Notes: generated by a model not told the origin, from the letters alone. DNA of 64,000 nucleotides from Proteiniphilum propionicum (GCF_022267555.1 NZ_CP073586.1:1975501-2039500), one strand, 5' to 3'; shown: positions 19,772 through 29,008, counted from the first letter of the stretch. Program-made: numbers and translations.

Positions 19772-20980
19772 ATGAGTGAAATTTTTTCAAGTTTGACAGA
19801 AATGACGGGATTCGGTGTCCTTGGATGGGAAACGGTCCTTATGTGGATAATCTCATTTGTTTTATTATATCTTGGAATCTTTAAACAGTATGAGCCCCTA
19901 CTGCTTGTACCGATTGGATTTGGCGTACTGCTGGCCAACTTGCCGGGAGCCGGGCTTGGTATAGTAGATACAGCCTTAGTTCATAATGCCGACGGCAGTT
20001 ACATGAATTTGTTGGAAATTGCTGAAAAGTATGGAATAATGAATTATCTCTACTATGGACTTATTAAAACCGGCCTGCTTCCGCCCATTATCTTTATGGG
20101 GGTGGGGGCACTGACCGACTTTGGCCCGATGTTGAGAAACCTGAAGCTCGCCTTTTTCGGAGGGGCTGCACAGATTGGCATCTTCACCGTACTTTTAGCT
20201 GCTGTCATGATAGGATTTTCATTGCCTGAGGCTGCATCGCTGGGAATTATCGGGGGAGCCGACGGGCCTACGGCTATCTATACTACCATTAAGCTGGCAC
20301 CCCACCTTCTCGGGCCTATTGCTATTGCTGCCTACTCCTATATGGCGCTGGTACCTGTAATAATTCCTGCGGTTGCAAAGTTGCTGATGACAGAGAGTGA
20401 GTTTAAGATTCACATGAAGAAGATGGATAAAAAATATCCGCCAAAGCACGAGATCAAGCATCTGAAAACGGTAAAGATTATTTTTCCCATAGTGCTTGGC
20501 CTTGCAGTTTCGGTTATTGTACCTTCTGCGGCTCCGTTGTTGGGAATGCTACTGTTCGGTAACCTGGTTAAAGAGATCGGTACCAATACCGGCAGGCTTG
20601 CTGAAGCAGCCTCCGGGCCTATCATGAATACGGCTACCATTTTTCTCGGGCTTACGGTTGGCGCAACCATGACAGCCGAAGTGTTCCTCAATCCACAGAC
20701 ACTGGGTATTATTGTCGGCGGTTTCCTTGCATTTGCTATCTCAGTGGCCGGTGGAATTCTGGGAGTGAAGGTCTATAACAAGTTCTCGAAAAAGAAGATC
20801 AATCCTCTGGTAGGCGCTACCGGGCTGAGTGCCGTGCCAATGGCTTCGCGTGTAGCCAATGAGGTAGCGTTGAAATATGACAAATCGAACCACATACTGC
20901 AGTACTGCATGTCAAGTAACGTGTCAGGTGTGATAGGGTCGGCTGTGGCTGCGGGTGTGCTTATTTCTTTCTTAGGTTGA
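19772..20980 (+). CDS. oadB: Na+-pumping decarboxylase beta subunit OadB
   Basis: 402-residue integral membrane protein that decarboxylates carboxybiotin and exports Na+. Family motifs are YEPLLLVPIGFG near the N-terminus, GGADGPTAIY (163-172, with D164 the conserved ion-site Asp) and NTATIFLGLTVGATM. The start is 3 bp after oadA, so the three genes form an operon oadGAB. With Rnf it gives this region two primary ion pumps. Confidence 0.95.
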   Translation: MSEIFSSLTEMTGFGVLGWETVLMWIISFVLLYLGIFKQYEPLLLVPIGFGVLLANLPGAGLGIVDTALVHNADGSYMNLLEIAEKYGIMNYLYYGLIKTGLLPPIIFMGVGALTDFGPMLRNLKLAFFGGAAQIGIFTVLLAAVMIGFSLPEAASLGIIGGADGPTAIYTTIKLAPHLLGPIAIAAYSYMALVPVIIPAVAKLLMTESEFKIHMKKMDKKYPPKHEIKHLKTVKIIFPIVLGLAVSVIVPSAAPLLGMLLFGNLVKEIGTNTGRLAEAASGPIMNTATIFLGLTVGATMTAEVFLNPQTLGIIVGGFLAFAISVAGGILGVKVYNKFSKKKINPLVGATGLSAVPMASRVANEVALKYDKSNHILQYCMSSNVSGVIGSAVAAGVLISFLG

Positions 20981-21075
20981 TTTAGACTAAACCGGCTGAT
21001 TAACGAAGGTTTGTACAAATTGCCGAGAGGTTTATAGTCAAACAGAATAAGACAGTATACTAAGCTTTAGATGGC

Positions 21076-21122
21076 TGTAAAAGAAATTGCGAAGTGTGCG
21101 GCTTACGAGCCGAACACTTCGC
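21076..21122 (-). terminator. Terminator overlapping the aminotransferase stop codon
   Basis: 14-bp stem with one mismatch, 21089-21102 against 21109-21122, loop of 6. On the minus strand the T-rich stretch AATTTCTTTTAC follows. The last codons of the aminotransferase (EVFGS) form one arm and its TAA stop lies in the loop, so the hairpin is both coding and regulatory. It ends the iorA-iorB-paaK operon. Confidence 0.7.
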
Positions 21123-22302
21123 GTATAGCTTCCGCCAGAAGAGGTATGCCTCGATGTATTGTTCCTACGTCGGTATTACAGAACGATACCCGCATATTGT
21201 TGTTCTTTATCCCATCCGGGTCGAATGTTTTTCCAGTAACGAAGACCACTCCCTTTTCAATGGCTTTTTTCAATACGGCTGCAGAGTCGTTCCCTTCCGG
21301 CAAGTGCAGCCATGTGTAAAAGCCACCTCGTGGTTTTTCGAATGATACATAATGCGGTAAACATTTCTCCAGTGTTTCGGTCATGGCCAATCCCCGTTTC
21401 CTGTACTCTTTCCTTACACTTTCAGTGTAGTCATGTATATATCCGCCCCTAATGAATTTATCGGCAATTACCTGGGAGATGCTGGGTGAACAGGCATCAA
21501 TTGATTGCTTGATCAGTTCGCATTTTCTGTATATCGATTCCGGCACCAGCATCCAGCCCAAACGTAGTCCCGGCCCCAATATCTTGGAGAAAGAACCTGT
21601 GAAGCACACATCTACTCCTTCCGGGTCCATCGCTTTTATGAGTTGCATCTCAGGCAGGTCCTCTTCGTAAAAGTAGAGATCGCTGTACACGTCATCTTCA
21701 ATCAGGGGGATATCTTGATCCTTCAGCAGATCAATCATCTGTTGTTTTATATTTTTGGAGTAGATGATACCGGCGGGATTGTGGAAGTTGGGCGAATAGT
21801 AGAGAAATTTTGGCTTTGGCCGTGTGGATTCCAGCCTCTCCTTTAACATTTCAATATTCATACCGTCCCTTTTTAACGGGATGGTGATTAAGTTTGCCTG
21901 GCAGGCACGGAAAGCTGAAAGTGCTCCAATAAAACTGGGTGTTTCAACCAAAACCGGATCTTCCGGGTCGATAAATGCTTTTGCCAGGATATGGATTGCC
22001 TGCAGCGATCCGGTAGTGATGATCAAACGGTTTTTTTTCACCGGCAATCCTTTTGCCTCCAAATATTCTGACAGCGATTCCAATAATGTTGGTAGCCCGG
22101 TGGTGGGCCCGTATTGCAGGGCTGTCTGTTTCTCTTCTTCAGTGAGGGAATTATATATCTTGTCGATGGTTTCGAGAGGAAATAGTTCATTGCCCGGCAT
22201 ACCACCGGCAAAAGAAATAATATCGGGAGCCGTTGCCAGGCTCATCAAGTCCCGAATCTCCGAAGAGCGGAGGCACGAAACGCTGCTTGCAAATCTGGTC
22301 AT
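21103..22302 (-). CDS. PLP-dependent aminotransferase, class I/II
   Basis: 399 residues from the ATG at 22300-22302; a TTG 9 bp upstream is the alternative. Fold-type I aminotransferase of the 2-aminoadipate/MocR-like group. FAGGMPGNELFP near the N-terminus, YYSPNFHNPAGI, a following EDDVYSDLY and the Schiff-base Lys in TGSFSKILGPGLRLGW are visible. Last gene of an operon with indolepyruvate oxidoreductase and PaaK, so it likely interconverts aromatic (or branched) amino acids and their 2-oxo acids. Substrate is inferred from context. Confidence 0.85.
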   Translation of the reverse strand: MTRFASSVSCLRSSEIRDLMSLATAPDIISFAGGMPGNELFPLETIDKIYNSLTEEEKQTALQYGPTTGLPTLLESLSEYLEAKGLPVKKNRLIITTGSLQAIHILAKAFIDPEDPVLVETPSFIGALSAFRACQANLITIPLKRDGMNIEMLKERLESTRPKPKFLYYSPNFHNPAGIIYSKNIKQQMIDLLKDQDIPLIEDDVYSDLYFYEEDLPEMQLIKAMDPEGVDVCFTGSFSKILGPGLRLGWMLVPESIYRKCELIKQSIDACSPSISQVIADKFIRGGYIHDYTESVRKEYRKRGLAMTETLEKCLPHYVSFEKPRGGFYTWLHLPEGNDSAAVLKKAIEKGVVFVTGKTFDPDGIKNNNMRVSFCNTDVGTIHRGIPLLAEAIREVFGS

Positions 22303-22327
22303 ATTAATCAATTAAAAATTAAAATAT

Positions 22328-22723
22328 CTATTCAAAACTGTACGCCGTTCCAGTAAAATGTGCCACCAGCACTCCAGCTTCGTTTCTTATATTTACACTA
22401 TAGGAGTTTAGCCGGTTACTCTTGTTCATCTCCTCCGCTTCGGCTGTCAGAGTTCCTGTGGTACATTTCACAAAAAAAGAGATGCTGCAGTTGATGGTCA
22501 ACGCAACTTTTCCGTAAGCGTTTGCAGCCTTGCCAAAGCAGAAGTCCGCAAGCGTGAAGAGCACCCCTCCGTGTACCACACCCACGCTGTTCAGGTGGTT
22601 ATCGTTGATCCTCACCCTGGCTTTTGCATAACCGGGACGGTTTTCAATCAGCTCCAGGCCGCATAGTTCTGAAAATGAATCTTTCATCAAGCAAGAAGTG
22701 TTAATTGCATCGTCTCGATACAT
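22328..22723 (-). CDS. PaaI-type hotdog thioesterase
   Basis: 131 residues, single hotdog domain. NSVGVVHGGVLFTLADFCFG contains the HGG motif and the active-site region of PaaI-like acyl-CoA thioesterases. The start ATG directly follows the stop of the ACT-domain gene, so the two are translationally linked. Between aminotransferase and PaaK genes it probably hydrolyses aryl-CoA or arylacetyl-CoA esters and releases trapped CoA. Confidence 0.85.
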   Translation of the reverse strand: MYRDDAINTSCLMKDSFSELCGLELIENRPGYAKARVRINDNHLNSVGVVHGGVLFTLADFCFGKAANAYGKVALTINCSISFFVKCTTGTLTAEAEEMNKSNRLNSYSVNIRNEAGVLVAHFTGTAYSFE

Positions 22724-23149
22724 CTATAACTGGTATATATCACTTTGTGAAAGGAGTGTAAGGCTGTTACTGTGCAGGACATTAATAACCTGTTCGATAT
22801 CGGCTGCACGGATGACGGCGAGCGCCACATCGCGATTTGAAAAGGCATACATATAATCAATATTGATGTTTGCTTCGGTCAGAATCTTCAGAATCTGATA
22901 TAACGAACCGGGCTGGTCAGGCATATTAACGCAGACAACGTCGGTTAATCCAATTGAGAAACCCGCTTTTTCAAGCGCTTCTCTTGCTGTTTCGGGTCGC
23001 CCAACCACCAGCCGTACGATGCCGTAATCTGCTGTTTCGGCCACACTCAATGCAGTGATGTTTACATCGTTTTCAGCCAGTATACGGGTCAACTCGGTAA
23101 GACGCCCCGACCGGTCCTCCAGAAAAACGGACAGTTGTTTAATGAGCAT
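22724..23149 (-). CDS. Tandem ACT-domain protein
   Basis: 141 residues made of two ACT domains: MLIKQLSVFLEDRSGRLTEL (1-20) starts the first and VCVNMPDQPGSLYQILKIL the second. No enzyme domain is attached. ACT domains bind amino acids. Proteins of this form are commonly encoded next to paaK and iorAB in Bacteroidetes, so an aromatic-amino-acid sensor or modulator of the neighbouring enzymes is likely. Ligand unknown. Confidence 0.85.
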   Translation of the reverse strand: MLIKQLSVFLEDRSGRLTELTRILAENDVNITALSVAETADYGIVRLVVGRPETAREALEKAGFSIGLTDVVCVNMPDQPGSLYQILKILTEANINIDYMYAFSNRDVALAVIRAADIEQVINVLHSNSLTLLSQSDIYQL

Positions 23150-23228
23150 AGATTTTATTGTTTTATATAGAGACGTATATTGATTAAACAGTTGAAAAGA
23201 GTTGAATGTTCTCTTCTTGTGCTATGTC

Positions 23229-24527
23229 TCAATATTTTCTGAGATCAATAACCCGTTTCGCTTTCCCTTCAGAGCGTTCAATGCTGTTTGGTTCCACCAG
23301 CTTGATTGCTGCGCTGATACCCAGCATGCTCTTGATGTTGTGGTCGATACGTCGACGAATACCTTCCAGCTCGCGGATACTATCCGACCAGCTTTTCTCG
23401 TCAACCTCGACACGTATTTCCAGATTGTCGAGGTTGTTTTCCCGTTGTATGATAAGCTGATAGTGAGGAGATGTTCCCGTGATATCAAGGAGCACCGATT
23501 CCACCTGCGATGGAAATACGTTTACACCGCGTATTATAAGCATATCATCAGTTCGGCCGAGACATTTGTTCATTCGCACGAGTGTCCGTCCGCAGTCACA
23601 CTTCTCCCTGTACAGGCGAGTCAAGTCGCGTGTCCGGTATCGCAGCAGAGGCATAGCCTCTTTACTTACTGTGGTAAAAACCAGCTCACCCAGTTCTCCC
23701 TCAGGGAGTACCTCCAGTGTTTCAGGGTTGATAATCTCCGGGATAAAATGATCTTCAAACACATGGTTCCCGCACTGGAATTCGCACTCCATGGATACTC
23801 CGGGCCCAATGACCTCGCTAAGCCCGTATATGTCAAATGCATTTATTTGCAGCAGCTCTTCAATCTCTTTTCGCATTTCGTTTGTCCATGGTTCAGCACC
23901 AAAGATGCCGGTGCGGAGCTTGATATCAGCCGGTGAGATACCCTCTTTCGCTATGCTTTCTCCCAGATGTGCCGCATATGAAGGCGTGCATGCCAGAATT
24001 GTTGCATTAAAGTCGGTCATAAACTGCAACTGTTTCCTGGTGTTCCCCGTAGATATAGGTATAACCGTAGCTCCTGTCTTTTCAGCACCGTAATGTAATC
24101 CCAGTCCCCCGGTAAAAGGGCCGTAACCATAGGCTATCTGGATGGTATCGCCGCTATGGACACCGGCCATTGTGAGGCTTCGCGCAACCACTTCAGCCCA
24201 CAGTTCAATATCATGTCGTGTATAACCCACCACCGTGGGCTTGCCGGTAGTCCCGCTCGATGCGTGAATGCGTACTACATCTGTCTGAGGAACAGTAAAC
24301 AACCCAAAGGGGTAGTTGTCTCTCAGGTCGGCTTTCGTGGTGAAAGGAAGATCTTTCAGCTGATCGATACTCCTTATATCTCCCGGATCAATACCTTTCT
24401 CTTTTAGCTTATTGTGGTAAAACGGAACGTTCTCATACATCCGTTTTATCATTCCGGCCAGCTGGATGCTCTGCCATTCACGCATCTGCTCCCTATCGGC
24501 ACACTCTTTTTCTGGGTTCCAGATCAT
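23229..24527 (-). CDS. paaK: Phenylacetate-CoA ligase (AMP-forming)
   Basis: Activates phenylacetate or a related arylacetate to its CoA thioester. 432 residues. ANL-superfamily motifs are visible: [16 protein letters not shown] (ATP-binding loop), [22 protein letters not shown] and RTRDLTRLY. The C-terminal AMP-binding-C2 domain begins about [11 protein letters not shown]. The ATG at 24525-24527 gives the family start MIWNPEKEC and follows the iorB stop closely; an upstream ATG at 24542 would overlap iorB. Confidence 0.93.
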   Translation of the reverse strand: MIWNPEKECADREQMREWQSIQLAGMIKRMYENVPFYHNKLKEKGIDPGDIRSIDQLKDLPFTTKADLRDNYPFGLFTVPQTDVVRIHASSGTTGKPTVVGYTRHDIELWAEVVARSLTMAGVHSGDTIQIAYGYGPFTGGLGLHYGAEKTGATVIPISTGNTRKQLQFMTDFNATILACTPSYAAHLGESIAKEGISPADIKLRTGIFGAEPWTNEMRKEIEELLQINAFDIYGLSEVIGPGVSMECEFQCGNHVFEDHFIPEIINPETLEVLPEGELGELVFTTVSKEAMPLLRYRTRDLTRLYREKCDCGRTLVRMNKCLGRTDDMLIIRGVNVFPSQVESVLLDITGTSPHYQLIIQRENNLDNLEIRVEVDEKSWSDSIRELEGIRRRIDHNIKSMLGISAAIKLVEPNSIERSEGKAKRVIDLRKY

Positions 24528-24528
24528 T

Positions 24529-25104
24529 TTATTCCGATGCATTTTTTATTCCAAACCCAAATGCTTTCAGGTTCATTGTTACAATATCTTCACCTTTTCT
24601 CGAAAAAAACATGGCTATTGCTCTTTCCAGATCGCCGGTATCTATACCAAGATAAGGTGATGCGGCTCCAAGCATGACCACGTTGTATGTTTTAGCACTT
24701 CCGGCGTCCTTGGCAAGCTTCTCTGTCTCAACCAGTACATGCGGTGCAGACCTTTTAATAGTGTTTATCAGCTCATTGCCGTCAGGATATCCGGGTATGT
24801 TCTTATAAGGCTCCATCGCCGTTACAATAACTCCTTCTGGTGACAGAAACGGAAGGTAACGGAGTGCCTCCATCGGTTCCATTGATAATATCATATCGGC
24901 TTTGCCAAGAGGTATGAGGTCAGAAAAAATCTCTTCCGATGATATCCTAAGGTGCGACTCAACAGCGCCTCCGCGCTGACTCATTCCATGAACTTCTGCC
25001 TGCTTTACCTTTAGCCCCAGGCTCATTGCCGCAAGGTCTATGATTGAAGCTATGGAGAGTATCCCCTGGCCACCCACACCGGCTATAATAATGTTTTTTT
25101 GCAT
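24529..25104 (-). CDS. iorB: Indolepyruvate ferredoxin oxidoreductase, beta subunit
   Basis: 191 residues, the gamma-domain (POR/KOR gamma) subunit. [18 protein letters not shown] at the N-terminus and [17 protein letters not shown] are hallmarks. With IorA it catalyses arylpyruvate + CoA + oxidised ferredoxin to arylacetyl-CoA + CO2 + reduced ferredoxin, a reversible reaction. 51 bp after iorA; paaK begins right after its stop. Confidence 0.95.
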   Translation of the reverse strand: MQKNIIIAGVGGQGILSIASIIDLAAMSLGLKVKQAEVHGMSQRGGAVESHLRISSEEIFSDLIPLGKADMILSMEPMEALRYLPFLSPEGVIVTAMEPYKNIPGYPDGNELINTIKRSAPHVLVETEKLAKDAGSAKTYNVVMLGAASPYLGIDTGDLERAIAMFFSRKGEDIVTMNLKAFGFGIKNASE

Positions 25105-25155
25105 TTTATTCTGATTATTCTTTTGGTGTCAATTACATATCAGATAAATTAAATT

Positions 25156-26748
25156 TTACTGCTTTTCACTTTTCCTGCTTTTAACTGCTGTTTGCACGCA
25201 CTCCCGTTGTGCAATAATTACAGATACACCATCGTAAACGAACTCTTCCCGGAGGATTGCACTGTTATCCTCAAGATTTTTTTTCAGTGGAACGATAAGG
25301 CGTATATGTGCTTCTTCCACACCAATGCCTTTGCAGATATCGAAATATTTATCTGTCCCGGCGGAGTCCTGCCCTCCAGTCATTGCTGTGGTGCCATTAT
25401 CGGAGATAATAATGGTGACAGGTGAGCTGTCGTTTACGGCATCGAGCAACCCGGTCATCCCTGAATGGGTAAAGGTGGAGTCTCCTATTACGCATACTGC
25501 GGGGCGAATACCTGCGTCTGCGGCCCCTTTGGCCATTGTAATGGCCGCCCCCATATCCACGCAGGTGCTAATGGTGTTGTAGGGTGGCAGGGCTCCCAGT
25601 GTATAACAGCCTATATCACCGAATACGTGTTGCTGCTGATAATCGCCCATTGCCCGGTTGATGGCATCGAACAGGTCGCGATGGCTGCATCCCCGGCACA
25701 ACATAGGCGGACGTCCCGTAACAATCTGAGGGGACTGTCGCCCGTCACTGCTTCCTTCGTGTAGAGCTTTTGAAAGAAGATTTGGTGAGAGTTCGCCCGT
25801 ACGGGGTAAGGCGCCATCCATGCGCCCCCTGAATTTAGCGTTGCCAAAAAACCCTTTCAACAACTCTTCATATACTGGATAACCCTCTTCTGCAATCAGA
25901 ATATCGGTATATCTGTCAGTGAACTCCTTTATTTTCTTTTCGGGGAGAGGATATTGTGCAATTTTCAGGACAGGCAGGTTAAGGTTACTTGCCCTGTTCA
26001 CCTCCATTACATAATTGTAAGCAATGCCAAAGGCTATGACTGCCTTTGTACCTTTACCTTCTGTCTCGCTGTTAAACTCTGAAGCCTCTGAAATTGTGAC
26101 AAGCTCCTGTTGCTTTTCAAGGAGTTTTTGATAGTTCTTTCTGGCGTTGGCGGGCAATAGGATCCATCGGCCTTTATCTGAAGAAGGTTGCAGAGGGTTT
26201 TGTCCCCTCGGCTTGCTCCGTGTTACCACCGCACGCGAGTGTGATAACCGTGTAGGAATACGTAAAAGCACCGGGAGCCCGGTTTCTTCAGAGAGGCCGA
26301 AAGCGTAACGTACAATATTATATGCCTCCTGCTGATTGGCAGGCTCTAGTACCGGTATCATGGCGAACCTGCCGTAAACCCGGCTGTCCTGTTCGTTTTG
26401 CGATGAGTGCATTGAAGGGTCATCGGCAACCGTAACTACCAGCCCGCCGTGAATGCCTGTTATTGAGGAGTTCATGAAGGCATCGGCTGCCACATTAAGT
26501 CCCACATGTTTCATGCATACCAGGCTTCGTTTTCCTGCGTACGACATTCCCAAAGCTGCCTCATAAGCTGTCTTTTCATTCGTAGCCCATGCCGACCGTA
26601 CTTGTTGCTCTTTAGACTGCGGCGACTTTTGAATATATTCGGTGATCTCTGTAGAAGGGGTGCCGGGATAGGCATATACCCCCGATATCCCTGCATCTAA
26701 CGCCGCTTGAGCGATAGCTTCGGCTCCCAATAGAAGTTGTTTGTCCAT
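25156..26748 (-). CDS. iorA: Indolepyruvate ferredoxin oxidoreductase, alpha subunit lacking ferredoxin domain
   Basis: 530 residues. The N-terminal pyrimidine-binding half has YAYPGTPSTEITEY; the TPP-binding half has FGDIGCYTLGALPP, GDSTFTHSGMTGL and SDNGTTAMTGGQD. The protein ends shortly after IAQRECVQT. The C-terminal double 4Fe-4S ferredoxin domain of the better-known archaeal IorA (about 600+ residues) is absent: no CxxCxxCxxxC pattern is present. Short forms are, to my knowledge, usual in Bacteroidetes. A separate ferredoxin would then have to dock directly. First gene of the operon. Confidence 0.93.
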   Translation of the reverse strand: MDKQLLLGAEAIAQAALDAGISGVYAYPGTPSTEITEYIQKSPQSKEQQVRSAWATNEKTAYEAALGMSYAGKRSLVCMKHVGLNVAADAFMNSSITGIHGGLVVTVADDPSMHSSQNEQDSRVYGRFAMIPVLEPANQQEAYNIVRYAFGLSEETGLPVLLRIPTRLSHSRAVVTRSKPRGQNPLQPSSDKGRWILLPANARKNYQKLLEKQQELVTISEASEFNSETEGKGTKAVIAFGIAYNYVMEVNRASNLNLPVLKIAQYPLPEKKIKEFTDRYTDILIAEEGYPVYEELLKGFFGNAKFRGRMDGALPRTGELSPNLLSKALHEGSSDGRQSPQIVTGRPPMLCRGCSHRDLFDAINRAMGDYQQQHVFGDIGCYTLGALPPYNTISTCVDMGAAITMAKGAADAGIRPAVCVIGDSTFTHSGMTGLLDAVNDSSPVTIIISDNGTTAMTGGQDSAGTDKYFDICKGIGVEEAHIRLIVPLKKNLEDNSAILREEFVYDGVSVIIAQRECVQTAVKSRKSEKQ

Positions 26749-26843
26749 AAATTTATTTAAAAACAGGCGTTTTGAAAATTGCAGATTTTCGCAAAAGCCG
26801 CTGCCAATAGTTCGTTTTATTATAAAACTGGGAATTAAGATTA

Positions 26844-26851
26844 CAAAAGTA
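26844..26851 (-). promoter_or_regulatory. -7 element of the iorA operon promoter
   Basis: On the minus strand TACTTTTG fits TAnnTTTG, 96 bp before the iorA start. The expected -33 position (about 26871-26876) lies only some 15 bp inside the left end of the IS66-family insertion at 26890, so the insertion spared the core promoter but replaced everything upstream of it. Confidence 0.5.
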
Positions 26852-26881
26852 CAAAAAATAAACCTTTAAAACTTTAAATGC

Positions 26882-26907
26882 ATAAAGTTGTAACTACTCA
26901 GGTGCCC
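26882..26907 (+). repeat. IS66-family left end: target duplication and inverted repeat
   Basis: ATAAAGTT (26882-26889) is the target-site copy, followed by the left inverted repeat GTAACTACTCAGGTGCCC (26890-26907), which matches the right end in reverse complement with one difference. Bases 26908-27188 are the untranslated left part of the element and include TATATTTG (27146-27153), a -7 match for the transposase. Confidence 0.92.
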
Positions 26908-28840
26908 TTTTTCTGACCAATGATGAAGAATGTCGCAGGGTTGTCGAGATCCTGTTGTAACTTTTTTTGAATTTTTCCTCATGCCGCTATCCATGGATTG
27001 AAATTGTTATATATCAGCTTGTTGAGGGATATTTGGAGGGTATTGCAGGGCTCCAAAAATTTTTGGAATGACCCTCCGGGATAAGAGGCGCAGGTCTCGC
27101 CAAAACGCCTGGGAACAGCCTTTAATCCATTGATGCCCAAATCATTATATTTGCACATGTCCATTATTTTTTCGACCTTTGTGGAGGTATGAAAAAGAAC
27201 TTTAATACAGGACTTGGAAAGAGTGTCGAGGCAGACCGGGTAAAGCTCTCCCGGCGGCGCAGGCAGATCCTTCGGGAACTCGGCCTTTGCGAAGAGCTTG
27301 ACTCCACAGAACTGGCAGAGCGGCTGCTGGTGCAGGCGAAGATCAACAGGGCTCTTGTCAAAACCCTTGAGGAGAAGGACAGGGAACTTGCGCGGATGGA
27401 TCTTATTCTTTCTGTCCGTGACAGTGAAATAAAAGTCAAAGAGGCTCGTATAGCCGAGCTTGCATCCCGTGTTGCCGAACACGGGGGTGGCAGGAAACCC
27501 GTCATCAAGACCAGCACGAACAGCAGCGTTCCGCCCTCCGGGAATCCAATTGGCATCCGGCATACACAGTCCCGGCGCAAGCCTTCCGGCAGGAAGTCCG
27601 GTGGGCAGAAAGGCCATTCGGGGAGCACCCTGCTCCAATCCGAGAATGTAACGGAAACCCAACAGTGGTACCCCGTCCCGGTGTGTCCAGAATGTGAAAA
27701 GCCGCTGGAGATGGATTCTGCGATCGTCTGCGCCACACGCCAGGTGGTGGACATTCCGCTTCCGGTTGCGGCCACGGTTGTGAACCACATGACGATGCAG
27801 GTCAAGTGCTCCTGTGGGCATTGCTGCAAGGGACAGTTCCCGGAAGAGGTGAACGCTCCCGTATCCTTCGGCCCCAACATCATGGCGATGACATCCTACC
27901 TCAGCACTTACCAAAATGTTCCGTTCAAGCGACTCACCCATCTGTACGAGACCATCTTCGGACTCCACATCAGTGAAGGCTCTGTATCGAACATGCTGAA
28001 CGCCATGCGGAAATTCTCCAAAACGCCCTACGAAATGATACGTCAGAAAGTTGCAGGTGGAAAGGTTGCCGGGGCGGACGAGACCGGGATCAACGTGAAC
28101 GGGAAAAACAACTGGCTCTGGGCTTTCCAGAATACCGTGGCCACCTTCCTCGCCTTTGGCAGCAGCAGAAGCCATCATGTCATCAACAAGCACTTTACCC
28201 GGGAAGAACGGGGTAATAAGGTATGGGTCACTGACCGGCTTCCGGCTTACTTCATGGGAGAGGTGGGGATGGAGGATCACCAGATATGTATTGCCCATCT
28301 GTTGCGGGAACCTCACCTACACGATGCAGGCCTTTCCGGATGATCCATGGAGCCTCGACATGCTCGACTTGCTGCGGGACTCCGTCCATCATCGCAATGA
28401 AAATGACATTGGAGAAGCGGTCAGGAAAGATATGGAAGAAAGACTGGACAAACTGCTCGAAAGGCCTCCGGTTTACACGAAAGAAGAAGGGGGGAATACC
28501 GAACTTGACAAACTCAAAAAAGGCATTGCCAAACACCGGGACTATATCTTTACCTTCCTCGCCAATCCAGCTGTTCCTCCCACGAACAACGACTCCGAGA
28601 AGGCATTGAGACCGGCCAAGACCAAATTGAAAGTCAGCGGGTGCTTCCGCTCCGAGGAAGGAGCCGGGAACTATGCTACCGTTGCCTCCGTCATCCAAAC
28701 AGCGGTCAAGAACGGACAGAACCCCTATGAGGTCCTTCGGGTTATTGCATCCCTTGCTAAAGCGTAGTTTCGAGTATAGCATAGTTATTGACGAGTAGTC
28801 AGGACTCTCTGTCTATGACAGGGGGTACCTGAGTAGTTAC
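26890..28840 (+). mobile_element. IS66-family insertion sequence, 1951 bp
   Basis: Complete element: 18-bp terminal inverted repeats with one mismatch beginning GTAA, flanked by perfect 8-bp direct repeats (ATAAAGTT at 26882-26889 and 28841-28848), the target duplication length of IS66. It carries only the tnpC-type transposase, without tnpA/tnpB, as in the ISBst12-like subgroup. The interior looks more GC-rich than the flanks, which suggests acquisition from elsewhere, although its internal -7 promoter match is of Bacteroidetes type. Inserted between the iorA promoter and the pnp terminator; it interrupts no gene. Confidence 0.95.
27189..28767 (+). pseudogene. IS66-family transposase (TnpC type), frameshifted
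   Basis: Reads from the ATG at 27189 (GGAGGT upstream). A coiled-coil N-terminal part is followed by TSTNSSVPPSGNP, a zinc-binding CPEC...CSCGHCC region and the DDE domain with D297 (GADETG) and D349 (VTDRLPAY). Near 28310-28313 the frame is lost: frame 1 runs into a stop at 28343, while the family sequence continues one frame on (LTYTMQAFPDDPWS) to 28767. The third catalytic residue, Glu in NNDSEKALRP, is in that second part. One extra C in the CC at 28311-28312 would explain it. The copy is probably inactive unless ribosomes shift frame or this is a sequencing error. Confidence 0.88.
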
Positions 28841-28848
28841 ATAAAGTT
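28823..28848 (+). repeat. IS66-family right end: inverted repeat and target duplication
   Basis: Right inverted repeat GGGTACCTGAGTAGTTAC (28823-28840), followed by the second target-site copy ATAAAGTT (28841-28848). Bases 28849-29008 after it hold the pnp terminator and no gene. Confidence 0.92.
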
Positions 28849-28886
28849 AGATTGTTTCTATATAGTATAATAACAGAGACTCTGTT

Positions 28887-28922
28887 AAAAAAATTAAGCG
28901 AACCTTTTTGTGGTTCGCTTAA
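28887..28922 (-). terminator. pnp terminator
   Basis: Perfect 11-bp stem TTAAGCGAACC/GGTTCGCTTAA with a 7-base loop (28894-28922), followed on the minus strand by seven T (28887-28893). It ends the pnp transcript 87 bp after the stop. Confidence 0.88.
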
Positions 28923-29008
28923 AACAGTTGCAGATCAACTTGGTTTTTTACAACTTTTCGATCAGTCTATTATGTCCGGATTATACAAAACTGAGCATTC
29001 CGGCTACT

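Noticed and set aside
23202-23936. 244-codon plus-strand frame over paaK
   Set aside because: Antisense to paaK; Cys/His/Phe-rich translation typical of a shadow frame.
26979-28316. 445-codon open frame on the minus strand across the IS66-family transposase
   Set aside because: It is a GC-driven shadow of the transposase gene: no family motifs, ends in the untranslated part of the element, and the plus-strand frame has the DDE residues.
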